Notes under the pieces: generated by a model | The model's input: only the letters and a program-made list of their open reading frames with translations | Told to the model about the DNA's origin: nothing | Databases searched by the model: none | Assembly: GCA_963723495.1 (NCBI GenBank) | Contig: CAVRQR010000001.1 | Coordinates: 62,001-126,000 of the forward strand | Source: Gp6-AA40 sp963723495 | GTDB taxonomy: Bacteria; Acidobacteriota; Vicinamibacteria; Vicinamibacterales; UBA2999 | Length of the DNA stretch: 64,000 bases | Direction: 5' to 3' | Part shown: piece by piece, positions 36,935 to 46,267 of the stretch | Numbering within the stretch: position 1 is the first letter of the stretch | Layout of the letters: each line of letters starts with the position of its first letter | Position numbers and translations under genes: made by a program

Positions 36935-38365
36935 CATCACCGGCCCAAACCTCCAGTCTCGATCCGCTTGCCGTTCTGCGAGGGCTGGCCAGCCTTCGTC
37001 GTCTGGCCGGGTCGTATCCGGCTGGGCACCCGATGATCGCGCAGAAGCTGAAGGAGCTCGACGAAGTGATCGCCGGGCTCCTGCGCGCGGGCAGCCCCGT
37101 TCGTATCGACGTCATCCGTGGAGATGTCTTCCTCGACGGCGTGACATCCGCAAGCGAGGGACAGGCGAATCAGCAACTGCTGTCCCAACTCTCGGCGCTC
37201 GGCATCGACAGCATTCACATCCACGAGGGCGTGCAGCGGGAAGAGATGCTGGCCGTCGCCGAGTTCCTCTGGCAGCACACCGAGTCGGGCAACTCGATGT
37301 CCGCGCAGCTTGCCGCGCGCAACGTGCAGCACATCAGCCTCGGGAGACTGTTGCCACTCGACACGCGATGGCGCATGCAGCAGTGGGCCGATGCGCCCAC
37401 CGGTCCCCTCGATCCCGACTACGCCGAATCGCTCATGATGGCGCAGAAGACGTGGGAGGACACCGCCTCCGGCAAGCCGCTCGACGTCGTCACGGTGCGC
37501 GATCTGGTGCAGCTGCTGATCTACAAGGTCGCGCGCAGCAACGCGGCTCTCGGTCAGATCCTCGCGGTCAAGCAGTACGAGAATCTGACGTATTGCCATT
37601 CGGTGAACGTCGCCATGCTCAGCCTGCTGTTGGGCAAGCAGGTCGGATTGGACGAGCCAACGACTGGCCGCACTGGTCGAAGCGGCGCTTCTGCATGACG
37701 TCGGCAAGACGCAGATCCCCCTGGACATCGTTCGGAAGCCGGGCGCCCTCGACAAGAGCGAGCGCCGGATGATCGAGGCGCACACGACGCTGGGCGCCGA
37801 GATCCTGATCCAGACCGAAGGGCTGCATCCGCTGACGCCAACCGTGGCACTGGAGCATCATCGCGGGGTCAAGGGCATCGGGTATCCGGACCTCGGCGAG
37901 GCCATTCCTCATCCGATGAGCCAGATTGTCTCGGTGGCCGACATCTACGAGGCGATCACCGGCGCGCGAACCTACCAGGCGCCGACACCACCTGAGCAAG
38001 CCTGCATGATCCTGGCGCGCATGGCGGGCGAGAAGCTGAACACCGGTCTGGTGAAGAAGTTCGTCAACACCATCACCTTCTTCCCGGTCGGCTCGCTGGT
38101 TCGCACGAACCGGAACGAGCTTGGGCTGGTCGTGCAGACGAATCGCCGCGAGCCGCTGCACCCGGTGCTCGCGCTCGTGGACGAGGAGACGTATACGCCC
38201 ACCGGGCGCGTCGATACGTCGGAGCGCGAGTCGTCAGGCGGCTACGCGAGGCACATCACGCAGAGCATGCCCGCGCCTGACGGACTCGACCTCCGCGTGT
38301 TCCTCGAGACCGGCGCAAGCTGCGTGACAGCTACATTCGTCCTCCAGAGCCTCGATGCGTCGTAA
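36931..38365 (+). CDS. HD-GYP domain protein (cyclic-di-GMP phosphodiesterase-like), one frameshift
   Basis: About 475 residues. N-terminal domain (LDPLAVLRGLASLRRLAGSY, VRIDVIRGDVFLDGVTSASE, LSALGIDSIHIHEGVQREEM) followed by the HD-GYP phosphohydrolase: His in LTYCHSVNVAMLSLLLG, HD in AALLHDVGKTQIP, His in IEAHTTLGAEIL, HHRGVKGIGYPDLG (the HHxxxxGxGYP signature) and Asp in SVADIYEAITGARTYQ. One break near 37670 separates the N-terminal half from the HD core. The metal ligands are all present, so hydrolysis of c-di-GMP to pGpG/GMP is plausible. The C-terminal extension (PTGRVDTSERESSGGYARHI) is unusual. Starts within the stop of the HEAT-like gene. Confidence 0.85.
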
Positions 38366-38423
38366 TCACTCAAGGCACGCGAAGGGCTCAGTTCGCCGGC
38401 CCGAACGTATTGCCCGAATCAGG

Positions 38424-38977
38424 CTAGCTGCCGGCCAGCGCCTTCGAGATCGCCGCGCGCAGCGCTGGATCCTCGGGCGTCACTGCTCTCGAAAGAACGC
38501 CACGACCTTCCCGTTCTTGTCGACGACGTACTTGCTGAAGTTCCAGGCCGGCAGGTTGCCGGACTCCCCGAGGAATGTATACACCGGAGACTGCCCCGGA
38601 CCTTTCTTCGTCACCACCTTCTCGAACATCGGGAACGTGACGTCGTAGGTCAGCCTGCAGAAGGTCGCGATCTCCTGCGCGGTGCCAGGCTCCTGACCAC
38701 CGAAGTCGTTGCTCGGAAAACCGAGAACGTTGAATCCCTTGCCGTTCATCTCGCGCTGCAGCTTCTCGAGCCCCTCGTACTGCGGCGTGTACCCACACTT
38801 GCTCGCCACGTTGACGACGAGACTCACCTTGCCCTTGTATTGCGCGAGGTTGCCCGGCTTTCCATCGAGCGACATGGTCTGCAGATCGTAGAACGAGGTC
38901 ACGGCACCTCCGGCGCGCGGTTGCTGAGCCGCAGTCGGTGACGATAAGAAAAGGCCGGCAGCCACGAAGAACGCCAT
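38424..38977 (-). CDS. Glutathione peroxidase family protein, exported, one frameshift
   Basis: About 184 residues with a leader MAFFVAAGLFLSSPTAAQQP (ATG 38977 chosen because the preceding frame lacks a ribosome site and signal-like sequence starts here). Glutathione-peroxidase landmarks: YDLQTMSLDGKPGNLAQYKG, the peroxidatic site NVASKCGYTPQYEGLEKL with Cys instead of Sec, GFPSNDFGGQEPGTAQEI and WNFSKYVVDKNGKVVAFF. The last residues (AVTPEDPALRAAISKAL) come from a second frame, break near 38485. Such Cys-type enzymes usually use thioredoxin, not glutathione. It reduces peroxides, here probably outside the cytoplasm. Confidence 0.88.
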
Positions 38978-39111
38978 CACGACGAACGCGCCAATCTTTT
39001 CCGCATCGCTGAATCCTTTGAACGAGCAGCCGGCACCGGCCGCACTGTGTTCAGATATTACGCGAAGTCGCCGGATGTCTGGCATATTGATGATGCCCGA
39101 GGAGACCAGTC

Positions 39112-40128
39112 ATGCGAGTGCTGTCGATCGTTGCTCTGTCCGCATCGTTGCTGTCGGGTGCACTGCTCGCTCAGGTGCCCGGATTCGCTCCGCCCGCACC
39201 AGCAAAGCCATCGGCTGTCACGACTGGTTTCATGCACGCGATCCACGCGACGAACGAGGTCGAGAAGACGCTCGCCTTCTACCGCGATGTCTTCGGCGTG
39301 GACGGGCAGGTCCGCGACTTCGCGAATCAGGCCGTGCCGATCCTGACGAATTCTCCCGGCGTCACGCTCAAAGTGTCGATGATGACCCTGCCCGGCCAGG
39401 GCTTCAACTTCGAGCTGACGCAGTTCAGCAACGTCGAGCGCCATCCGGCGCAGCCGCAGATATTCGATCCCGGCGCGCCGCACATGAAGTTTCTCGTTCG
39501 CGACGTCGATGCCGTCGTCGCCAACATCAAGAGGGCCGGAGCACCGATCATCACCACGTCGCGAGCGCCAGTGCGCGTGAACACCCCGCTTGGCAACGTG
39601 AAAGCGATCTTCTTCCGCGACCCCGACGGCTACATCGTCGAGGCGGTCGAGGTGCCGGCGGAAGCAGATGCACCCGCGGGTAACGTTCTCGGGTCGATCA
39701 TGGGGCTGACCGTCCGCGACATGGAGGAGACGACCAGGTTCTGGAGCGGGATGCTCGGGTGGGAATTGACCGGCAACAAGCAGTTCTCGAAGGATCCCGC
39801 CATGCTCGACTTGATGGGCGTGCCCGCAGGTACCGAGCTTCGGGGCATGATTGCCGTGGTCCCAGGCAGCCGTGCGCGCATGACGTTCGTCGAGTTCAAG
39901 GGCATGCCGCGCAAGGAGTTCAGCCTGCGGATTCCCGACCCTGGCTCGTCAGGCATGGCGATCCGCGTTGCCAACATTCAGGAACTGCTGCCCCACCTGA
40001 AGGCGCAGGGCGTTCGCGTCGTGTCGAAGGACGGCGAGCTCGTGAACTGGAGCCAGACGCTGCGGAACGTGTTCGTGAAGGATCCGAACGGCCTCAATAT
40101 CGAGCTCGTCGGCGAGGCACCGAAATAG
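39112..40128 (+). CDS. Secreted two-domain VOC (glyoxalase/dioxygenase-like) protein
   Basis: 338 residues, intact. Signal peptide MRVLSIVALSASLLSGALLA, then two vicinal-oxygen-chelate domains: residues about 40-180 (HAIHATNEVEKTLAFYRDVF, HMKFLVRDVDAVVANIKRAG, IFFRDPDGYIVEAVEV) and about 190-335 (IMGLTVRDMEETTRFWSGML, MAIRVANIQELLPHLKAQG, VFVKDPNGLNIELVG). Each repeats the beta-alpha-beta-beta-beta unit with 'h...v.d...s..FY' and 'DPdG..iEl'. Metal ligands are likely partly conserved (His41 or 44, Glu at DPDG-Y-IVE). Substrate unknown. It is convergent with a second secreted VOC protein. Confidence 0.88.
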   Translation: MRVLSIVALSASLLSGALLAQVPGFAPPAPAKPSAVTTGFMHAIHATNEVEKTLAFYRDVFGVDGQVRDFANQAVPILTNSPGVTLKVSMMTLPGQGFNFELTQFSNVERHPAQPQIFDPGAPHMKFLVRDVDAVVANIKRAGAPIITTSRAPVRVNTPLGNVKAIFFRDPDGYIVEAVEVPAEADAPAGNVLGSIMGLTVRDMEETTRFWSGMLGWELTGNKQFSKDPAMLDLMGVPAGTELRGMIAVVPGSRARMTFVEFKGMPRKEFSLRIPDPGSSGMAIRVANIQELLPHLKAQGVRVVSKDGELVNWSQTLRNVFVKDPNGLNIELVGEAPK

Positions 40129-40129
40129 T

Positions 40130-40150
40130 GGCGGATCTTTCAGATCCGCC
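40130..40150. terminator. Bidirectional hairpin between convergent VOC genes
   Basis: Stem GGCGGATCT (40130-40138) pairs with AGATCCGCC (40142-40150) over a three-base loop (TTC). It starts two bases after the first gene's stop and touches the stop of the opposing gene (40150-40152). There is no long U-tract, so it may act as a weak or factor-assisted terminator for both. Confidence 0.6.
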
Positions 40151-41028
40151 TAATTGATCTTGTCCAGCCCTTCGGTCAGCTCGATGTAGGTGCCCCACGG
40201 ATCGTTGATGAAGGCGATCGAGATCCCCAGCGCGGGCACCTGCCGGTACGGGGACACCAGCTTGATTCCCTGCGCCTCGAGCTTCTTCGTAAACGCCTCG
40301 AGATTCTTCACCTCGAAGCCGATGTGATCGACGGCTCGCCCCTGCGTTCCCACAACCGGCGACTGTGACGGCGCGAAATTCATCGTCAGCCCGGGAAGGC
40401 CCGCGCTGATGAACGCGGCCGGGTTGGCCGACGCGACCGGCGCGGCGCCGAACGTTCGCATGTACCAGGCGTGCATCTCCTTCTGCGCGCCAAAGAAGTG
40501 GATGTGGTGCGAGACGATCGGTCCCGACTGCGCCTTCATCTCGACGAGTTCGACCTTCACATCGTCAGGCCCCATCGCATAGGCGATGCCGCTGACCGGT
40601 CCGCCTTCGACGATACCAATGTCGTCCTTGACCTTGACGTTGGGCGGCGCCTCGGATGTCGTGACCATGCGGAAGCCGCCGGCCTTGATGCGATCCACCA
40701 CCTGGCGCAGGTTGTTCACCGAGAACGCGATGTGATCCACGGTCGAGCCCTTGCTGCCTCCGGTCGGCTTCTGCACGCGCAGGAACATCAACGCATTCGG
40801 AAACTTGAGGATCTCGCGGTTGTCGGTGCCCACCTTGATCGCGACGCCGCCAAGGGCATCCACCCAGAACTTCTTCGCCTCTTCGGCATTGGTCACGTTC
40901 AAGTGATGATGGCCATAGACGATCGGTCCATCTTTGGCAGCAGTCAGCTGCGCCGACGCCGAGGCGGGCGCGAGGAGTAACAGCCCAAGAGCGACAACAG
41001 CAAATGTTCGAGTAGTCAGGGTTCTCAT
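40150..41028 (-). CDS. Secreted two-domain VOC protein
   Basis: 292 residues, intact. Signal peptide (MRTLTTRTFAVVALGLLLLAPASASA), then two VOC domains: about 37-160 (GHHHLNVTNAEEAKKFWVDA, TVDHIAFSVNNLRQVVDRIK, GPDDVKVELVEMK) and about 168-290 (SHHIHFFGAQKEMHAWYMRT, AVDHIGFEVKNLEAFTKKLE, AFINDPWGTYIELTEG). The metal-type residues His (HHHLNV, HHIHFF) and Glu (VELVE, IELTE) occupy the usual positions. It shares the layout of the neighbouring gene at 39112 and may be an ancient duplicate. Substrate unknown; VOC proteins include glyoxalases, ring-cleavage dioxygenases and isomerases. Confidence 0.88.
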   Translation of the reverse strand: MRTLTTRTFAVVALGLLLLAPASASAQLTAAKDGPIVYGHHHLNVTNAEEAKKFWVDALGGVAIKVGTDNREILKFPNALMFLRVQKPTGGSKGSTVDHIAFSVNNLRQVVDRIKAGGFRMVTTSEAPPNVKVKDDIGIVEGGPVSGIAYAMGPDDVKVELVEMKAQSGPIVSHHIHFFGAQKEMHAWYMRTFGAAPVASANPAAFISAGLPGLTMNFAPSQSPVVGTQGRAVDHIGFEVKNLEAFTKKLEAQGIKLVSPYRQVPALGISIAFINDPWGTYIELTEGLDKIN

Positions 41029-41042
41029 GCGATGAGATTACA

Positions 41043-41110
41043 TCACTCGAGGGAGGGACGGAGAGGACGGAGAAAGCGGATCACCACGAAGGCACGAAGA
41101 CGGCGACCCG
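41043..41110. repeat. Short imperfect repeats, GGACGGAGA / CACGAAGGCACGAAG
   Basis: Directly upstream of the VOC gene start: gagggagggacggagaggacggagaaag, then ccacgaaggcacgaagacgg. Two low-complexity tandem-like patterns, each with two or three imperfect units. The opposing gene (minus) ends at 41128. Confidence 0.4.
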
Positions 41111-41127
41111 TGACTCCGCAATCTCCG

Positions 41128-43091
41128 TTACCGTCCGCCGCGTACAGCCATCAGTCGATCGAGCTGCTGACGCGCGGCCGTCGAATCCGGTTGGATCCTC
41201 AGCGCAGCGCGTGCCTCTGCGATCGCCTCATCGAGCTTTCCCTGAAGACCGTAGGCAACAGAAAGATTGCGATGCGCCTCTCCATTCCTTGGATTGAGGT
41301 CGACGACGCGCTTCAGGTGTGCGATCGCCTCATCGAGCTTGTTCTGCGGCCCCAGCAACATCGCAAGGTTGAAGTGCGCATCGGCATTCTCGGGGTTGAT
41401 CGCAATAGCGCGCTGCAGTTCTCGAATCGCATCGTCTGTCTTTCCTGCGGCGGTGAGCCCGTTCGCAAAATTGAAACGGATGCGGTCGTCGTTCGGCTTC
41501 AGTTTCAGCGCTGTTGCGAGATGCGGCGTCGCCTCGGCGAGTCGGCCCTGCATCTGCAGGACCGTTCCGAGGTTGCTATGGGCTTCCGCATCGTTTGGAT
41601 CGAGACGCAGGGCATCGTGAAGGCGAGCCTGCGCATCCGGAATGCGACCTGCCTGAACGTACTTCAGGGCCAGGCGATTGTGCGCGGCCGCGTCCCGGGG
41701 GCTGTTGCGAACCTGCAGCTCTGCACTCGCGATATCAGTCAGCAGCGCGCGCTGATAGTAGTCCCGCGTGAGAACCGATGCGTCCTCGCCACGCAGCGGA
41801 ATGACCTCCACCCAGAGCGCACCCATTTCGTCGGTCGAGTTCTGGCCCCAGCTCACACGTCGTGCAGGACGCGGGCTTCGCGGGTTCGCCTCGGAGTTGT
41901 CATATGTGAAGCGCATGCGCAGCGTTGTCCCCCTGGGCAGCGCAAGCGGATCCTTGAAGCGATATTGGTCCTGCCAGCGAACATCCCACTGCTTGATCCA
42001 GAGAAGCGGCTTCTCCGTGCCATCCGGCAGTGTTGCGGTTCCTCGCATCTCACGGGCCAGGTAATGCGCGTGTGGGTAGACGCTGACAGCCGAGACGTCG
42101 ACAGGCAGCACATAGCTGTCCTCGATCGCGTAGTTCGAATCGCCCGCGGGAATGTCGATTGTCTTCGACTCGAGCTTGACGACAATAGGCACTCGCGTCG
42201 GTGGCGTGGAGGCAAGGAACAGGCCGACTGAAGGCTGGACCGTCTCCGTCGTCGCGCCTCGCACCATGTGAAGCTGGACGACCAGGTCGCTCCCCTCTTC
42301 GAGTGCCCACGCCGTGTCTTCCGGTTCGAGTATGGGCACCTTCCCCGGAGACCAGCCGAAAACGTTCTGCACGTCGTCTTCGGGCATCGCGGCAAAGCCT
42401 GGGCCCGGGTCTGTGCGATCCAGCCTGCGCGATACACGTGCGGGATCGACTGCCACGTTGGCGTGATGAAGAACCGCGGGGTTGTCCGCGCGGAATTCGA
42501 TCGCGCGAACATAGCGAGTCGACGAGCGCGGAACCGGGAAGACGAAGTTTCGGAAGACGTCTCCCTGGCCAGACTGGAGCGTGTACGACTCAGCGCTCTT
42601 CAACACCAGGTCCGGCATTCCGAGCCGCCATCCGGCCGGGAAGACTGGCGGCGTGCGGCTTGTCGGCCGGGTCACCTTCAGGAGCTCCCTGCTCGACCCA
42701 CGTCTGAATCAGCGCGATCTGATCGTCACGCAGCCGGCGCGTGTTGGCGAATTCACCATGGCCGGCTTCGGGCAACCAGGGAGGCATTGCGCGCGTGAGC
42801 GTCGCGTCGTGCAATCTCGCGCGCGCGTGGCTGCGCACTCTCGTAATCCAGCAGCGGGAACGGCGCGCCCGCGACACACAGCGGATCCTTCGATCCCGTC
42901 TCCGGTGAGGCTGGGCTGATCGGACGATGGCAGGTGGCGCAGTTCTCGAAGAGGATGGGCGCGATGTCCCTGTTGAAGGTGACGAGGCGCGGCGACGAAG
43001 CCGGACTCGTCGCTTCGGCGCTCGAGGCTCGCGCTGGCAAGCGACGAGAAGACAGAGCGCAACCCCCAACCCCAAGGAGGCGAGACCTCAT
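41128..43091 (-). pseudogene. Exported c-heme / copper-monooxygenase-like / TPR protein, frameshifted
   Basis: About 650 residues. The start (ATG 43091) and the lipoprotein-like alternative frame (GLGVALCLLVACQRE) precede a heme-type motif CATCH in FENCATCHRPISPASPETGS; a helix-rich segment follows (TRAMPPWLPEAGHGEFANTR). After breaks near 43010, 42820 and 42660, the main frame carries a region like copper type II monooxygenases (NPAVLHHANVAVDP; VYPHAHYLAREM), then at least five TPR repeats from residue ~340 of that frame (RLALKYVQAGRIPDAQARLH, HSNLGTVLQMQGRLAEATPH, HFNLAMLLGPQNKLDEAIAH). The main frame ends at 41128. The domain combination is found in acidobacterial proteins without known function. 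Confidence 0.65.
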
Positions 43092-43122
43092 TGGGAGTTG
43101 GGAGTTGGGGAGTTGGGAGTTG
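43091..43122. repeat. 7-bp tandem repeat (TTGGGAG)n
   Basis: Four tandem units TTGGGAG TTGGGAG TTGGGGAG TTGGGAG plus a partial TTG, between the cytochrome/TPR gene start (43091, on the complement) and the TonB-receptor stop (43138). Confidence 0.7.
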
Positions 43123-43137
43123 AAACGTGAACAACAG

Positions 43138-46100
43138 TTAAAAGTCTACTTGCACTCCAATGTCGATGAACCGGGCCTGCATGATGACCGTCGGCGCCAG
43201 CCAGGCAGAGCCGTAGGTCGTGTTGTACGTCTGAATCGGGTTCGCATTGAACAGGTTGTAGATCGAGACCGTCGGCCGAATCACGGTGCCGCCGCTCCGG
43301 AAGGCCTTGCTGATCCGAAGATCGGTCTGGTAGATGCGATCGCCGTACATCGTGCCGTTGGGCAGCAGGTCGACCGTGCGGCGGAACGCCGGTGAACGGC
43401 CGGCCGAGCGACGGCGCCACAATCGCGTTGGTCAACGGGTAGTTCGCGTTGAGCTGCGGACCCGACAGGCTCTGGAACGTCGCGGACAGACTGACGTCCC
43501 ACCACGGCAACGGATAGGCGACCTGCCCCTTCACCTGCGGCTGGAACGGCGGCGTGACGTTGCAGTAGTCGTCGGTGCGCGGGAGAACGATCGTTGAGTC
43601 GCCGGACCGGTTGTCGTCAGGCTGAGATCGTCGTTGAGGTTGCAGTAGTTGATGCGCTCACGACCGAAGGTGACGCCACCCGACAGAATGATGTTCCGCG
43701 CCAGCCGCGCGTTGACGTCGAAGTCGAAGCCGTCATACACGTCGTCGATGCCACCGATGTTGCTCGAGTTGAAGATCAGGTTGTTGGGCGTGATGATGCG
43801 GTTGACGTCGTAAAGACCGCACTGCTGGTAGCCGCCGCCGTTCGGCAGGCGGGAATCGACGGGAACCGGGACGCAGTACGGTGTGAAGTCAGCGTTGGTG
43901 ACGGTCCGGTTGCGCGTGGCCGTCAGGTTGCCGAACCAACGCCGTGTGTAGGCGGCGTACACCGACACGCGCGGCACGATCTCGCGCTGGATGCTCGCCT
44001 GTACCTCCCAGTTGTTCGGGCGCACGTGCCAGCCGTCGATGACTGCCGGGTCGTAGTTGGTCGTGCGCGCCGTCACCTGGCCGAACGCCGGGTTGTTGAT
44101 GGCGCCGCAGTGGATCTGACCCGGGCGCTTGGTGTTGGCGGCTGGATTGAACAGGTCGCAGTCGTTGTACGGGTTGTAGGTGCCGTTGTAGATCACGCCC
44201 GGTGGCGGCGCCCAGGTCCGGTCGACGAAGTTGACCGACTGGACTGCACCGGGTTGACCGCGCGCGCGATCGTGTACGACTCTCCGACGACGTATCGGCC
44301 GACGCTCGCCTTGATGGCCGTCTTGCCATCACCGAACAGATCCCACACCACGCCGAAGCGGGGATCGATGTCCTTCCAGTTCGGCACGTTCTCGACGGCA
44401 TCGAAGTTGCGCGCCGGTGTGAACGGACCGGCCACGATGTCCTGCGCATCGACGCGCGCGTTCAGGAAGTCGAAGCCGCACGCCGTAGTTCAGCGTGAAG
44501 CGATTGATGCGCCACTGGTCCTGCGCGAAGAGGCCCATGTTGTAGCGCAGCGTCTCGTGAAACTGGATCGGCGTGGCGTACTGCCTCAGCGAGAACGGCT
44601 GCGTGCCACGAACCTGAGCGTGACGGAGTTGTTCGGCTCCTGCGTGTTGTAGCGCCAGGCGTGCAGCAGCGTGAACCCGGCCTTGACCGAGTGCGAGCCG
44701 GTCACGTAGCGACGCCGAACCACGGAAGTTCATCTGGTCGCTGCGGTTGTAGCCGTAACCGGTCGGCGACGATCCCCACGTCGTCGGGTATCCAGCCGGG
44801 GCCGTCGGGTCGCTGCATCGCGAACTGCGTCTCGGACACGCCAGGCCGCCGATAGCCATGGAAGTCCTGCGGCGTGATCGTGCCGCCGGCTTCGAGCAGC
44901 AGCTTGTTGGTGACCGGCGAGCTCCAGCTCCCTTGGATGATGTACCTGCGGAATGTTCTTGTATTCAGGGCACGCGCTGATGGCGGTCAGGTATGTCGGG
45001 ACGAAGCAGTTGCCGAAGTAGGTGTACTGCCAGTCGGTGTAGACGTTGATCTTGTTCTTTGGATTGGCCTGCAGCGTGAAGCGCGCGACGGCGCTCTGAT
45101 GCCAGACCGGGAACAGGTTCTGTTCCGTCGTCGGATGGTAGAAGATGTCGGAGAAATCCGCGTCTTTGAACGAGCCGGCAACCGTGTTGTAGGTGCCCCA
45201 GTGCCGGAATCCGCCGTAGACCCAGAGACGGTCGCGGACGATGGGCCCGCCGGCATTGGGGTTGATGTCCCAGATCCGCTCGATGCGGTTGCCCGTACTC
45301 AGCCCCTGTGCCTTCTGTTCGTCGGAGAGATTGTCCGACTGCCAGGACTCACCCGCCCACCGGCCGAAGAACGACCCGCGGAAGGTATTGGATCCTTCCT
45401 TCGGGATGAAGTTGGAGTAGACCGTCGCACGCTCGAACTCGGCGTTGTGCGAGTCGGTCTGGAACGTGATCTCCTGGGCCAGCCCGTTGTTGAGATAGTT
45501 GCCGTACATCAGGCCGCCGGTGCCGCCGCCGTTGATGATCGGCATGCCCTCGACGGTCACGAGGCTGTCGCTGGCGCGGCTGCCGTGCACGACCAGGTTC
45601 ATGCCGGTCTCGGGAATCGAGCCGCCGACGTTCTGTCGCACGCCGGTCACCAGCACCGACGGCGTCAACGCGGCAAAGCTGACGAAGTTGCGGTCGGTCG
45701 GCAGGACGTCCATCACTTCGCGCGACGCCGTGGCCACCTTGCTCGTGCTCTGGGTGTCGACGATGGGCGACTCGCCGGTCACGGTGACCGTCTCTTCGAT
45801 GGTGCCAACTCTCAGGTCAGCGTTGACGTTGGCCGTGAAGCCGGTCGTCAGCTCGATTCCTTCGCGCTTGACGGTGCTGAATCCCGCAAGGGTGAACGCA
45901 ACGCTATAGGTGCCAGGACGCAGATCGACGATCGCGTACCGTCCCTGACCATCGGTGACGACGGTGCGCACTTTCTCGATGAGCGCGGGACTTGCTGCCT
46001 CGACGGTCACACCCGGCAGGACTGCGCCCGACGAGTCGCGCACAACACCGGCAATCGAGCCGGATTGCCCCTGGGCATACGCCCCAGGCGCAGTGAAGAT

Positions 46101-46151
46101 CAGCGCTGCAAGGGTAAAGAAACCAAGGACCGCCGCGCGTCGAACCAGCAT
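43138..46151 (-). pseudogene. TonB-dependent receptor, Oar-like, with carboxypeptidase-regulatory N-domain; heavily frameshifted
   Basis: One ancestral outer-membrane protein of about 1000 residues. Start ATG 46151, with AAGGGGGG a few bases upstream; signal peptide MLVRRAAVLGFFTLAALIFT, carboxypeptidase-regulatory domain (SIAGVVRDSSGAVLPGVTVE, TDGQGRYAIVDLRPGTYSVA), then a plug with TVTGESPIVDTQSTSKVATA and a long beta-barrel (QEITFQTDSHNAEFERATVY, NTFRGSFFGRWAGESWQSDN). Further pieces in other frames: YNMGLFAQDQWRINRFTLNY, KDIDPRFGVVWDLFGDGKTA, WEVQASIQREIVPRVSVYAA, and the final strand QTYNTTYGSAWLAPTVIMQA ending in a terminal Phe. Breaks include about 44935, 44840, 44640, 44470, 44250, 43610, 43400. 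Transports a ligand across the outer membrane; ligand unknown. Confidence 0.8.
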
Positions 46152-46190
46152 TGAACACCCCCCTTGAAAGTTCAAAGTTTACGGTTGCTG

Positions 46191-46219
46191 TGTATAACTC
46201 CGGCTCCAGAGCAAGTCAA
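46191..46219 (-). promoter_or_regulatory. Sigma70-type promoter of the TonB receptor gene
   Basis: On the minus strand, TTGACT (complement of 46214-46219) and TATACA (complement of 46191-46196) are separated by exactly 17 bases, about 40 bases upstream of ATG 46151. A perfect 12-bp palindrome, CCCAAAATTGGG (46234-46245), lies just upstream of the -35 and could be an operator. Confidence 0.6.
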
Positions 46220-46267
46220 CGAGCGGACCTCTCCCCAAAATTGGGTAGGGCTCGAGATCAGTCGACC

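Noticed and set aside
43091..43122. Possible CRISPR or minisatellite array
   Set aside because: Units are 7 bp without spacers, so it is a simple tandem repeat, not CRISPR.
44874..46154. Plus-strand open frame of about 425 codons over the TonB receptor
   Set aside because: Antisense shadow with Val/Asp/Arg-rich composition and no recognisable motif.
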